Below are positions 1 through 8,765 of a stretch of DNA of 23,147 nucleotides, one piece after another. The stretch is taken from contig JABJEE010000026.1 in the NCBI GenBank assembly GCA_018665005.1, positions 1-23,147 of the forward strand, read 5' to 3'. The position numbers and the translations under genes are program-made. Numbering within the stretch: the stretch's first letter is position 1; every line of letters starts with the position of its first letter. The stretch is from Flavobacteriales bacterium (lineage in GTDB: Bacteria; Bacteroidota; Bacteroidia; Flavobacteriales_D; Crocinitomicaceae). Below the pieces are notes generated by a model. It made no database searches, was not told where the DNA came from, and worked only from the letters and a program-made list of their open reading frames with translations.

Positions 1-3000
1 CACATTACTAACCAATCTCTCAGTAGGGTTCCAAATCATATCCGCTCCATTATCGCCTCCTAAAAATGAATTCTCTCCAAAAGCCATATACAATCTCGCG
101 CCTGTCTCTAAGTCTACTGCGTATCCAGGGAACCAACCCATTCCATCGCCAGAATTATCGGGAACACCGTCTTTTCCAACACTAGGGCTCTTACGCATCT
201 CGCCAGGATCTGCACCTCCAACATTCAATACACTATTCTTTCCAAGCTCCATGACTGGACAACGTGTCCACAAATCTTGATTGTCTGTGATCACTATATC
301 AACACTTGGTAAGAAGCTAATAGATGCATTGTTTTTAGAGCTCGCATTATAAGTGCCATAATAAGAAATAGGTGCATAATCAGGTAAATAACTTACCAAT
401 CGATGAGGCGCTACAATTCCATCTAATACTCCTTCGTAAGCCTGTAATGGATCAGCCAAATCTTTGTAATTACATGGGTTTAAATAAGAAGGCCCATCTG
501 GAAGACACTCGTATGCAGGGTCCCCTTCAGTCTCATTAGGAGCATATTCTCCTGACAAAACCCAATTCGTTGGGAAATACTGATCATTATCTCGAACACC
601 TGTCAACCATCGTTTTGAGGAATCTGCAAAAGTCATACTCGCAGAAATCATATCTGTCGTCTTCTTATAAACGCTTCCCGAACCAGATGCAAAATAATAG
701 GGCTCTTGTCGAATCTGAACTGAAACTCCCCATTCAGGAATGATTTGTTCATTGTTATTGATGATCGTTCGTTCGCTCTGAACTGAATCCAATAGATTCA
801 TGTCCTCATCATTATCGTAACGATAAATCGTCCAACTTGCATTATCCGCTCCATTACTATTCGTTGCATTGTAATCACGGAATTTGCATTCAAAATAGCC
901 TCCAGCTAAGTTTAATGGATCTACCACCTTTACATTTATTGGCCCTTTACCATAATCATAAGTAGGTTTTTCAATAGAACCATTCGCAAGTATCTCGTTC
1001 AACGTTGATTCAGTGAATTCTAACGCGCGATTACCATTTCCATATCCATCTACTCTTGTGATTTGAGGTGTAGTTCCATAACCTACCAACTGACTCGTGC
1101 CATCCGATTCTGGCATTGGATTATGAGGGACACCAGGCACACTAGAGATTGCTGTACCATCAAAATTTAAACGAGAAGAAATATATGGCATCCTTTGTCC
1201 GTCTAACAATAAAGGATCATTGGGGTTATATTCTTTCCATTGATTATATGCATAAGCCACTGCAACATAATAATAGGTTTTATGATTTACCAAGGTAGGT
1301 GAGCCTTGGGCAAACAAATCAGTAGTCACCTTAAACGAATGTTGAACCCCTACATTAGAACCATCTACCATTTCTTCTGGTATTGAGAATCCTAAAGACT
1401 CGTCAAATGTGAAGTTAATAATTCGATCAATGTCGTTCTTCTTATCACATTGCGCAACAAGTCTTGACTTCTCCGTATCATACAAATCAGCAACTGAAAC
1501 ATCTTCATCTCTCAGCTGAAATATTTGATAACCTTCAAAACGATAAAAACGATCTACAGATGGATCAGCAATATTAATCTCATCTTCCTCTTCATATAAT
1601 TCTTGATAATTGTTAGAAGAAATTGGATTTTCAATTACTAAAACCAATTCATTCTCTAATTCCTGAATGGTCAATTTTGGTGCATCGGGAGGAGATAAAA
1701 TATCAAAACATGCGTCAAACAAAGCCTGCGCTTTTGTATCCGCTTGTTTCATTGCCTCCACAGAAGCCAATAAGCCACCTTCAGAACTTCTCCCATAAAC
1801 TATTCCTACAGTGATGTTATTTACAGCTCCTGGACGAAGCGTAAAAGGACCTGCAGATTGTACAAATCGACGGTCACCATTTGGATTAGCAGGTTTGCCT
1901 GGAGTTGCTTCAAACCAACCATCAGGCCAATCAGCTGACATATCTACGCCGCCAGTTCCCCAATTCAATGGATCTGATGCGCCAGGAAACATGTAATCTG
2001 ACAATACATCAGATTCATTACCAGCTCCTAAACCACCATAAAACATCTCAGAACCATTTGCCCACTGACCTTCCATGAATTTGTAATATTCTGTTGCCAC
2101 ATCTGGATCATTATATGGATATAAAGAGGTTGAAGTATAATAGGTAAACCTTCTCATACCAAAACGTTCGTTATCAATCAAATCATCTGAATAACCAGTA
2201 CCGATACCATTGTATACGATACCATTATTGTTTATCGCATCTGATATTTCAGGGATAACCATTTCATTTGTAATAGAATCTAGGTATGGACCTGGATTAT
2301 CTAATCCATCTGCGTCTTGATAAGGACCTTCAAAGAAATCACATCCTATCGCTGGAGGGTTTTCTCCATATCCATTTGTACCACCGTCACTTTGATCAAC
2401 TAAATCTCCATTGTATGTATAACCTAAACCTCTTGAAACATCACATCCAACATAATCATCAGAATAGTTTCCGATATCACAATCTAAATACTGTGAAAAA
2501 TAAGTATCATATAATGTCTGAGTACCCCTGTTAATTAATTCATAATTGTAAAAGGTCATAAGATTCACCTCATCATTTGTGGCAAAAGAAAATGCTTGAG
2601 CTCTAATTTCCATACCAATTGGATCACCAGTCGTCTCAGTGTGAATATTTCCTTTGTCATTGAAAACCCACCAATGTGTTTCATCACCATATAGAGTTAC
2701 TCTTCTATCTACTTGGCATAACACGTCATCCCTTCCTAATATATCATCGTACCAAGGATGATCACCATTGTCAGGATTATAATTCCCATCCTCATCTCTA
2801 TCATAGTAGGGCGCTAAAAAATAATCTTGACCTCGAGAAACATCTCCATGAGCTGGCCAACCATATATTCTTTTTAGCACGTCATTAGAAGGTGCTTCAA
2901 TATCATCACATCCTTCGGTTGCTATGCCTGCGTTACACTCAAACCAAATATTGAAAGCAACAACTTCTGCTTTTCGTATCGTATAAAACCTATCATAGGC

Positions 3001-3462
3001 CTGACACTGATCAGGATCAATGTTGGCTTCACCGAAATCACGACGAGCTCCATCTCCAACTGGATATAATGGATTGTAGTCGCCAGTACCTGGATTGACA
3101 GTTAACGGACCTGCCCAAAAATCATTACCCGATCTGTAGCGTAAGGCTGCGAGTTTAAGCTGTCCATTTACATCTGTCCCTCCCATCCACAAGGCTCCTG
3201 CATAAATAGCAAATAAATTACTTCCTTTCGGCACCTCATATGCCGGCGTACCTTCTTGCCTATTTTGGAACATACTACCCCCTTGCTCAATAAATGCGCT
3301 TACATCATTGAATTCCATTGTAAGTTTTGCTGTTGCTGGACTACAGTTCGCTCCTTTAGGAGTTTCATCTCCACCACCCTTTTTGTCATTTGGGCCCAGA
3401 TAAGCTAGTCCGTTAAGCGATATACTTAAACCTATAATTGTTGCAAAAAACTGCTTTTTCAT
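1..3462 (-). CDS. Large secreted surface protein of a Bacteroidota-specific family, C-terminus beyond window
   Basis: An uninterrupted reading frame of 1154 codons runs from an ATG at 3462 to the left edge without a stop, so the protein is longer than seen. Residues 1-20 (MKKQFFATIIGLSISLNGLA) form a signal peptide. Residues about 217-240 hold a DRDEDGNYNPDNGDHPWYDD stretch, an acidic D-x-D-x-D-G pattern that resembles calcium-binding loops. It is followed by a conserved-looking region (ETHWWVFNDKGN, then MEIRAQAFSFATNDE) that I recognise from very large uncharacterised Bacteroidota proteins, many of which end in a T9SS sorting domain. Residues about 585-740 look like a fibronectin type III module (PPDAPKLTIQ at the start, YYYVAVAYAYNQ at the end). 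It starts 37 bases after the TonB-dependent receptor gene and is probably co-transcribed with it. Function is unknown; a surface-exposed binding partner of the receptor is an inference. The expected T9SS tail lies outside the window and cannot be checked. Confidence 0.85.
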   Translation of the reverse strand, partial: MKKQFFATIIGLSISLNGLAYLGPNDKKGGGDETPKGANCSPATAKLTMEFNDVSAFIEQGGSMFQNRQEGTPAYEVPKGSNLFAIYAGALWMGGTDVNGQLKLAALRYRSGNDFWAGPLTVNPGTGDYNPLYPVGDGARRDFGEANIDPDQCQAYDRFYTIRKAEVVAFNIWFECNAGIATEGCDDIEAPSNDVLKRIYGWPAHGDVSRGQDYFLAPYYDRDEDGNYNPDNGDHPWYDDILGRDDVLCQVDRRVTLYGDETHWWVFNDKGNIHTETTGDPIGMEIRAQAFSFATNDEVNLMTFYNYELINRGTQTLYDTYFSQYLDCDIGNYSDDYVGCDVSRGLGYTYNGDLVDQSDGGTNGYGENPPAIGCDFFEGPYQDADGLDNPGPYLDSITNEMVIPEISDAINNNGIVYNGIGTGYSDDLIDNERFGMRRFTYYTSTSLYPYNDPDVATEYYKFMEGQWANGSEMFYGGLGAGNESDVLSDYMFPGASDPLNWGTGGVDMSADWPDGWFEATPGKPANPNGDRRFVQSAGPFTLRPGAVNNITVGIVYGRSSEGGLLASVEAMKQADTKAQALFDACFDILSPPDAPKLTIQELENELVLVIENPISSNNYQELYEEEDEINIADPSVDRFYRFEGYQIFQLRDEDVSVADLYDTEKSRLVAQCDKKNDIDRIINFTFDESLGFSIPEEMVDGSNVGVQHSFKVTTDLFAQGSPTLVNHKTYYYVAVAYAYNQWKEYNPNDPLLLDGQRMPYISSRLNFDGTAISSVPGVPHNPMPESDGTSQLVGYGTTPQITRVDGYGNGNRALEFTESTLNEILANGSIEKPTYDYGKGPINVKVVDPLNLAGGYFECKFRDYNATNSNGADNASWTIYRYDNDEDMNLLDSVQSERTIINNNEQIIPEWGVSVQIRQEPYYFASGSGSVYKKTTDMISASMTFADSSKRWLTGVRDNDQYFPTNWVLSGEYAPNETEGDPAYECLPDGPSYLNPCNYKDLADPLQAYEGVLDGIVAPHRLVSYLPDYAPISYYGTYNASSKNNASISFLPSVDIVITDNQDLWTRCPVMELGKNSVLNVGGADPGEMRKSPSVGKDGVPDNSGDGMGWFPGYAVDLETGARLYMAFGENSFLGGDNGADMIWNPTERLVSNV

Positions 3463-3499
3463 ATTTGTAACGTTTAAACCGTTTATTTCTAAAATTTCC

Positions 3500-6400
3500 T
3501 TAAAAATCAAATTTCACTCCCAATCGTATTGTTCTAGGCGAACTAATATTATAAGGGTTTTGAATTTTCATTGAATAATAATCTCTAAATGCTTGTTCAT
3601 CAATTTGATTCTGAATAGAAGACTGACTTGATGCCGCGGCAAGATATCCATCATCATTCCAGTTACCTGTAGCTCTATATACGTTCAAAATATTGAACTG
3701 ATTAAGGAGATTGGTCACCCTAACATATATATTTAAAAAGGCTCTTTTCTTTTTGTCTTCATTGGACCCAAATTCCAAATTGAATGTACGGTCTATTTGT
3801 AAATCTAGACGATAAGACCATGGAAGTCTAGAACCATTTAAGGTTCCATTAAGTCCTGCATTTAAATTCCCAATTGCTTCATCAGTAATAAACGTTTGAT
3901 TCGAGTATGGTGACCCTGAATAAATGTTAGAGAATATGTTCAATCCTGTATTTTCTAAAACTCTCATTTTTCCCAACATTGGACCGTTGTAATCTTCGCC
4001 ACTACCATAACGATAGTCAAAAGTTATTGCGATCGCATGTCTTTGATCATATGAATAAGGGAAAATATTTCTTAAGTTAGGAAGACCTGCATTAATTAAA
4101 CCAGCCGCAGAGGTTGCGTCTGATCCTGTACCTTCAGCAAATTGAAGCGTGTAATTCGCAGTCATTCTTAAGTTTCCTGTACGTCTCAAGTCATATGCAA
4201 CTGTCAAACCTTTAATGGTACCAAAATCTCTATTCCCATATGTCCTGTAGGTCGCGGGGTGAGCTTGAAAAACATTGATTAGTTGAACGTTATTTCTTTG
4301 CTCTCTATAAAAAGCTGAAATTTTAAGTGATGATGTTCTTCCCAACACTTGTTGGAAACCTAACTCATAATCAACAGTAGTCTCTGGCTTCAAGTTCGCA
4401 TTACTAATGATTGCGCTTCTTGAATTGATAAACTGATATTCGAAAGGATCAAATCTATAACCTGATGTTGGTCTTTTAGTGAGTATATCATAATGAGCAA
4501 AGAACGATGCTTCTTCTGATATTGGAAAAGAAAATGCTACACGAGGCATAAAGTTAATTTGTGCTTTGTAATCTTCAAAGGCACTTTCATCAGGCGTCTC
4601 CTGACCTGGGTTTAGTAACCATGGTGCAATACCCGCAGATCCAGCTATTGGTTCTGGGTCCTCAACTGGAGTTCCATCAGCATTAAACCAATTCATTCCT
4701 GTTCTAAATCCATTGATGGAAGATGGGTCGTTGACATCATCGACGTAAACCACATAATCATCACCCATACTTTCTGGTAAATTCACCCATTCATACTGGG
4801 TTGGATCACTTGCTTTTAATGCCCCTGCTTCTGCAACTGTTCTCGCATTAAAGAATAGATAAGGGTCTTTCAATACAGGCTGGTTAGCGTCAAATACATC
4901 AACCCGCACACCAACATTAAATACGATATCATTAAATGCAAACTTATCCATGATATAACCTGCCATATAAATCGGCTGAAAAGCTCCAACAAATCTTCTA
5001 AAGTTGCCGTTTTCGTCATATTCATTAAAATATTCATTAATGTCAGTAATACCCTTCACCTTTTTACCGGTATGGTCATACCCCCAATAGGAAACAAAAG
5101 AATTTCCACTATTCAAGAGCTCGTCTGGAGAGAACATATCAAATTGAAGAAGATTTGGGTCATATTGATCAATATCAATGAAATAATCACCATCAACGGC
5201 AACGCCTTCTAATTTTTGTCTCAAATTATAATCAAAAAATGATTGATTGTCATTCTCACGCTGACCTCCATACATGCCAGTACCTGAAGTGTAAGCATAA
5301 CCTGAATTTAATCTATTATAGGTAATCGATTTAAAAGATCCAGAATCAGCGATAACTCCTGAATTTAAATCCAACTCAGTAATATGAAAGTTGGTAAGCT
5401 GTCGCGCGATCGTCCAAATACCTATTGGACCATTACCACCGCCTCCTGTAGTTGTTCCGTTGGTCCAACCTCTATCTATTCTTTGTTCGTACTCAAAACC
5501 CAAAGAAATTGAATGATCACCTATAACAACCGAACCTGCACCTGTAACCCTAAACTGATCGTTTTCAGACTTATAAAAACCATTGTATGGTGTTCCGATG
5601 TTACTCCACATTCCATAAACGGATTCAGGAGTGTCTCCATTTCTTAAGGCATTACCTTGATTGATTTGAGTCAAGTTCTCATAATGTCCTATGGGCGCGC
5701 CTTCGTAAATATCATAGTATTGACTTGTTATTGCGGCGAGTGCGCTATTTGTTTCAGACGGTCTAAAATCAACTTCTACATCCTTAAAACCATTGTGCAC
5801 ATAGGTATTTGTTTCTGAATTGTACTCATATGACGGCCTTCTCGTTGTAGTGTAATAACCTACATGTCCATAGTTGAACATGTTGTATTGGTGTTTTGGA
5901 TCATAAAAGTCTCTTGTCGATTTTGAATAATCGACCATCAAGTTGTAATTCGCTGATTTGATCTTCGAACTACTTCCCTCCTGAGAGTTGTTAAATCGTT
6001 GCGTAAATCGACCAAATACTCTATAATCTAAATTGTTATACACACCAAAGTTTCCGAAATTCAAAAGAGAACCGTTTCTACCCCAATTCGTACCTGTTGA
6101 ATAATTCAATGAACCTCCAAACTGCAAGTTTACAGATGGTCCTGTATTTACATCTATTTTTGCTTGAGCTGAAACAACCCTGTTTCTTGCATTCATTCTC
6201 CATGGTGTTGTTTCAAAATCAGAATTGGTTAAAAACAATGCATTGTGAAAAGTTCCAAATCCTGATGAATTTGGTCTCAATGGATTCGCCAACAAGTCGT
6301 CTCTGACATCTTTTTTAATTCTTGAACTCCCTCCTGATAAAGGTCTGCTATCTAGTCTGTCCGTATAATTGGCAGAAATTAAAAATCCTAAAATTGGTTT

Positions 6401-7276
6401 TGTTTTATTCCCCGCTGAATCTCTTTTCATAAGCAAAGGACCCGAAAGCATTCCTTCAAAAAGATTATAACCGTATTGATCCAAACCTATAACTTTTCCA
6501 TCATAACCATCAGGATCTGCTCCATTAATGTAAATACCTGATGAAACTGCCTCAACACTTCCAAAATAAGTTGCAGAAGGACCCCTTGTTGTAATTGAGA
6601 TAATACCACCCGTTACATCTCCGTAATTTGCAGGAACACCACCAGTAATAACGGCAACCTCCTCAAGAGCAGATTTCGGGATATTTGACGAACCTCTAAC
6701 TTTAATTCCATCAATGTAAAAATAAGTGGCATCAGATCTAGAACCTCTTACTGATATAGCTCCTGTCCCTTCATTCGAATTTACTCCACCAACGGATTGT
6801 GCAACTCCAGCCGCTGACCTTACAGGTAATCTAGATATATCTTCTCTTGTGACCGTTGCGCCAGATGCACCCCCATCTTTGTCAATTAAAGGCACCTTGT
6901 AAGCAATAACAACCGTTTCATCTATATCTTGAACATCTTTAGGTTTACTTAAGAGAATGTTATCTAAAAAAGTGATCTTATCTGATGATATGAGAACTGC
7001 TGTGATTTCTTGTGGTTGATACCCCTCTGCATTCCGAATTTCAACTAAGTATGATCCAGGTTGAATGGCATTAATTTGAAATTTACCGTCAAAATCAGTT
7101 AGTGCTTTTCCTTTAATTGTCCCATTTTGTTTGATGAGAACCTTACTGTAAGGCAATGCCTCTTTTGAACCATCGTCTCTAACTGTACCTTTCAATGTTC
7201 CTAAACCCGACTGTGAAAACGAGTAAGAACCTACTAATAAGAACGTTAAGAGGATGTAATGTAACTTTTTTATCAT
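3500..7276 (-). CDS. TonB-dependent outer-membrane receptor with carboxypeptidase-like N-terminal domain
   Basis: The 1258-residue protein is an outer-membrane beta-barrel importer energised by TonB-ExbBD. Residues 1-21 are a signal peptide ending in SFSQ. Residues about 25-110 form a carboxypeptidase-regulatory-like beta-sandwich (GTLKGTVRDDGSKEALPYSKV), common in Bacteroidota receptors. Residues about 119-126 (DETVVIAY) are a plausible TonB box. Residues about 135-232 are the plug, with the typical SVRGSRSDATYFYIDGIKV and a following Y-G-D-V-T-G-G-I-I-S-I-T segment. The remainder is aromatic-rich barrel sequence, and the protein ends in RTIRLGVKFDF, a normal outer-membrane beta-signal with terminal Phe. 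It is not followed by a SusD-type lipoprotein, so I do not call it SusC; its downstream partner is the giant secreted protein. The substrate cannot be told from sequence. Confidence 0.95.
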   Translation of the reverse strand: MIKKLHYILLTFLLVGSYSFSQSGLGTLKGTVRDDGSKEALPYSKVLIKQNGTIKGKALTDFDGKFQINAIQPGSYLVEIRNAEGYQPQEITAVLISSDKITFLDNILLSKPKDVQDIDETVVIAYKVPLIDKDGGASGATVTREDISRLPVRSAAGVAQSVGGVNSNEGTGAISVRGSRSDATYFYIDGIKVRGSSNIPKSALEEVAVITGGVPANYGDVTGGIISITTRGPSATYFGSVEAVSSGIYINGADPDGYDGKVIGLDQYGYNLFEGMLSGPLLMKRDSAGNKTKPILGFLISANYTDRLDSRPLSGGSSRIKKDVRDDLLANPLRPNSSGFGTFHNALFLTNSDFETTPWRMNARNRVVSAQAKIDVNTGPSVNLQFGGSLNYSTGTNWGRNGSLLNFGNFGVYNNLDYRVFGRFTQRFNNSQEGSSSKIKSANYNLMVDYSKSTRDFYDPKHQYNMFNYGHVGYYTTTRRPSYEYNSETNTYVHNGFKDVEVDFRPSETNSALAAITSQYYDIYEGAPIGHYENLTQINQGNALRNGDTPESVYGMWSNIGTPYNGFYKSENDQFRVTGAGSVVIGDHSISLGFEYEQRIDRGWTNGTTTGGGGNGPIGIWTIARQLTNFHITELDLNSGVIADSGSFKSITYNRLNSGYAYTSGTGMYGGQRENDNQSFFDYNLRQKLEGVAVDGDYFIDIDQYDPNLLQFDMFSPDELLNSGNSFVSYWGYDHTGKKVKGITDINEYFNEYDENGNFRRFVGAFQPIYMAGYIMDKFAFNDIVFNVGVRVDVFDANQPVLKDPYLFFNARTVAEAGALKASDPTQYEWVNLPESMGDDYVVYVDDVNDPSSINGFRTGMNWFNADGTPVEDPEPIAGSAGIAPWLLNPGQETPDESAFEDYKAQINFMPRVAFSFPISEEASFFAHYDILTKRPTSGYRFDPFEYQFINSRSAIISNANLKPETTVDYELGFQQVLGRTSSLKISAFYREQRNNVQLINVFQAHPATYRTYGNRDFGTIKGLTVAYDLRRTGNLRMTANYTLQFAEGTGSDATSAAGLINAGLPNLRNIFPYSYDQRHAIAITFDYRYGSGEDYNGPMLGKMRVLENTGLNIFSNIYSGSPYSNQTFITDEAIGNLNAGLNGTLNGSRLPWSYRLDLQIDRTFNLEFGSNEDKKKRAFLNIYVRVTNLLNQFNILNVYRATGNWNDDGYLAAASSQSSIQNQIDEQAFRDYYSMKIQNPYNISSPRTIRLGVKFDF

Positions 7277-7318
7277 AATATATATGAGTTGGTTTAAAAT
7301 TCAATCATTTCAAGAGGG

Positions 7319-7347
7319 TAAATATAAAAAAAAACACCGTTATTCAA
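7319..7347 (-). promoter_or_regulatory. Possible promoter of the TonB receptor gene
   Basis: Read on the minus strand, a TTG (7345-7347) is followed after 18 bases by TATATTTA (7319-7326), a seven-of-eight match to the Bacteroidota -7 element TAnnTTTG. It would give a 5' leader of roughly 35-40 bases before the ATG at 7276. The spacer contains a run of nine T, so the match could be by chance in such AT-rich DNA. Confidence 0.3.
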
Positions 7348-7441
7348 GAATTGTTAAAAATATTTAAATTGTTTTATTTAAGACTCGGAGAGTAAGATTA
7401 TTAAATTACAATATAATTAGCATTTTTACAAAAAATAAAAG

Positions 7442-8032
7442 GTGATTTTTTTTAACAGACTTCATATTAAATTTGGAATAATAGAGAAAAACAAAGTGGA
7501 CTGTAATTCCTGGATGCTTGACAATGAGATCGTTGAATCTAAGAAAATACGGAGCCTTAAAAGAAAGAATGAATACACTGGTATTCGGCAACTTAGAAAT
7601 GAATTGCTCCCAAAGAAAGAGATCATTTACAGCTCCTCTGGAAAACCATCATTAATTGACGATACAACACAGCTTTCAATCAGTCATTCGTCTCAAAGTA
7701 TTTGTGTTGCAATTTCTCATTCCCCATTGGGAATTGACATAGAAAAAATAGATGATCGAATACTTAAAGTGAGAACCAAGTTTGTGAATTGTGAAGAAAA
7801 ACAGTTGTACGATTATGACTCCATTGAAGATCTTACTATTCTTTGGACTATTAAAGAATCCATTTATAAACTACTTGACATCAGGGGCTTAAAGTTTCTG
7901 GATGACATTCAAATAATTGAAAGAACCAGAGATGAACACTCGTGTTTGGTGCAAGCAAATGGGATGCGGAAAACATATACTCTTAAGCATGAAAAAATCA
8001 ATAATCAAATATTAACCTACAACATCAACTAA
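7442..8032 (+). CDS. 4'-phosphopantetheinyl transferase family protein
   Basis: This enzyme family moves the phosphopantetheine arm of coenzyme A onto a serine of acyl, peptidyl or aryl carrier proteins. The 196-residue product carries the superfamily signatures: GKPSL (67-71), LSISHS (78-83), GIDIEKI (97-103) with metal-binding D99 and E101, and WTIKESIYKL (135-144) with W135, K138, E139 and K143. Size fits the Sfp/Gsp-like class rather than the short AcpS class. The start is a GTG at 7442; an in-frame TAA lies at 7436-7438, so no earlier start is possible, while the first in-frame ATG (7514) would remove 24 residues. I keep the GTG because family members usually have this extra N-terminal strand. 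The gene ends one base before the GGGP synthase gene, so the two are probably translated from one mRNA. The carrier protein it serves is not in the window. Confidence 0.9.
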   Translation: MIFFNRLHIKFGIIEKNKVDCNSWMLDNEIVESKKIRSLKRKNEYTGIRQLRNELLPKKEIIYSSSGKPSLIDDTTQLSISHSSQSICVAISHSPLGIDIEKIDDRILKVRTKFVNCEEKQLYDYDSIEDLTILWTIKESIYKLLDIRGLKFLDDIQIIERTRDEHSCLVQANGMRKTYTLKHEKINNQILTYNIN

Positions 8033-8033
8033 A

Positions 8034-8765
8034 ATGGACGTGTTAAAATTCTTAAATGGGTTAAAAAATGGAATCGCTATTCTCATTGATCCTGATAAAT
8101 TCTCATCAAAAGATAAACTAAGCACATACTTAGATAAGGTATCCTTTGCCAACCCCGACATTGTATTTATTGGAGGAAGTACCGTGTCTAAAATAGATTT
8201 TCAAAATTGTGTTGAGCTTTCTAAAGAAAAAATAAAAGCTCCAATTGTTATTTTTCCTGGGGCTTCACATCAATTGTCCGAACACGCTGATGCCATATTG
8301 TTTCTTTCTTTGATTTCTGGTAGAAATCCAGACTATTTGATAGGACATCATATTGCTGCCGTTTCAGAACTCGAAAAAATGAACTTGCAGATCATACCGA
8401 CTTCCTACATGTTAGTTGATGGAGGAAAAAAATCTTCTGTCGAGTACATTTCAAATACAAACCCGATACCAAAAGATGCTTTTTCAATCGCTAGAAAAAC
8501 GGCTTTAGCAGGTAAGTATCTTGGGCATAAGATCTTATATGCTGACGCAGGGAGTGGTGCTATGGAGAACATTTCAAAAGAAATGATAACCATACTTTCA
8601 GAAACAAATTCTCCATTAATAGTGGGTGGAGGAATTAGAAGTATAGAGCAAATTAGAGGCGCTCACCAGGCAGGTGCGCAGGTAGTGGTTATCGGAAACA
8701 AAATCGAAGAAGACATCAACTTCTTGTTGGACATAAAAAATTACAGCTTAAACCTGGGCCTTTAA
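8034..8765 (+). CDS. Geranylgeranylglyceryl/heptaprenylglyceryl phosphate synthase family protein
   Basis: This TIM-barrel enzyme family joins a polyprenyl diphosphate to sn-glycerol-1-phosphate through an ether bond, the committed step of archaeal membrane lipids; a distinct group is found in many Bacteroidota. The 243-residue product shows the whole motif set: LIDPDK (17-22), FIGGS (45-49), FPGAS (74-78), SGRNPDYLIGHH (95-106), YADAGSGA (169-176), VGGGIRS (197-203) and IGNKIEED (220-227), the phosphate-binding loops at the barrel's C-terminal face. Length agrees with the family. It follows the phosphopantetheinyl transferase gene by one base and its last 18 bases overlap the 3' end of nadC on the other strand. 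Prenyl chain length and the final bacterial product cannot be read from the sequence; no glycerol-1-phosphate dehydrogenase gene is present here. Confidence 0.95.
   Translation: MDVLKFLNGLKNGIAILIDPDKFSSKDKLSTYLDKVSFANPDIVFIGGSTVSKIDFQNCVELSKEKIKAPIVIFPGASHQLSEHADAILFLSLISGRNPDYLIGHHIAAVSELEKMNLQIIPTSYMLVDGGKKSSVEYISNTNPIPKDAFSIARKTALAGKYLGHKILYADAGSGAMENISKEMITILSETNSPLIVGGGIRSIEQIRGAHQAGAQVVVIGNKIEEDINFLLDIKNYSLNLGL

Noticed and set aside
1623..2888. Four plus-strand open frames of 61-82 codons opposite the giant secreted protein.
   Set aside because: They are antisense to a long coherent frame with a signal peptide and family motifs, and their own sequences are low-complexity (His, Leu, Asn, Tyr rich) without any domain.
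3471..3480. GTTTAAAC palindrome in the 37-base gap between the receptor and the giant secreted protein genes.
   Set aside because: A single 8-base AT-rich palindrome with only a 4-base extension; no reason to think it is a regulatory site.
3500..7276. Calling the receptor a SusC-type glycan importer.
   Set aside because: No SusD-type lipoprotein, glycoside hydrolase or sugar regulator is nearby, and the partner gene is of another kind.
7383..7393. Small dyad ACTC-GGA-GAGT between the TonB receptor and phosphopantetheinyl transferase genes.
   Set aside because: A 4-base stem is expected by chance and it aligns with no convincing promoter element.
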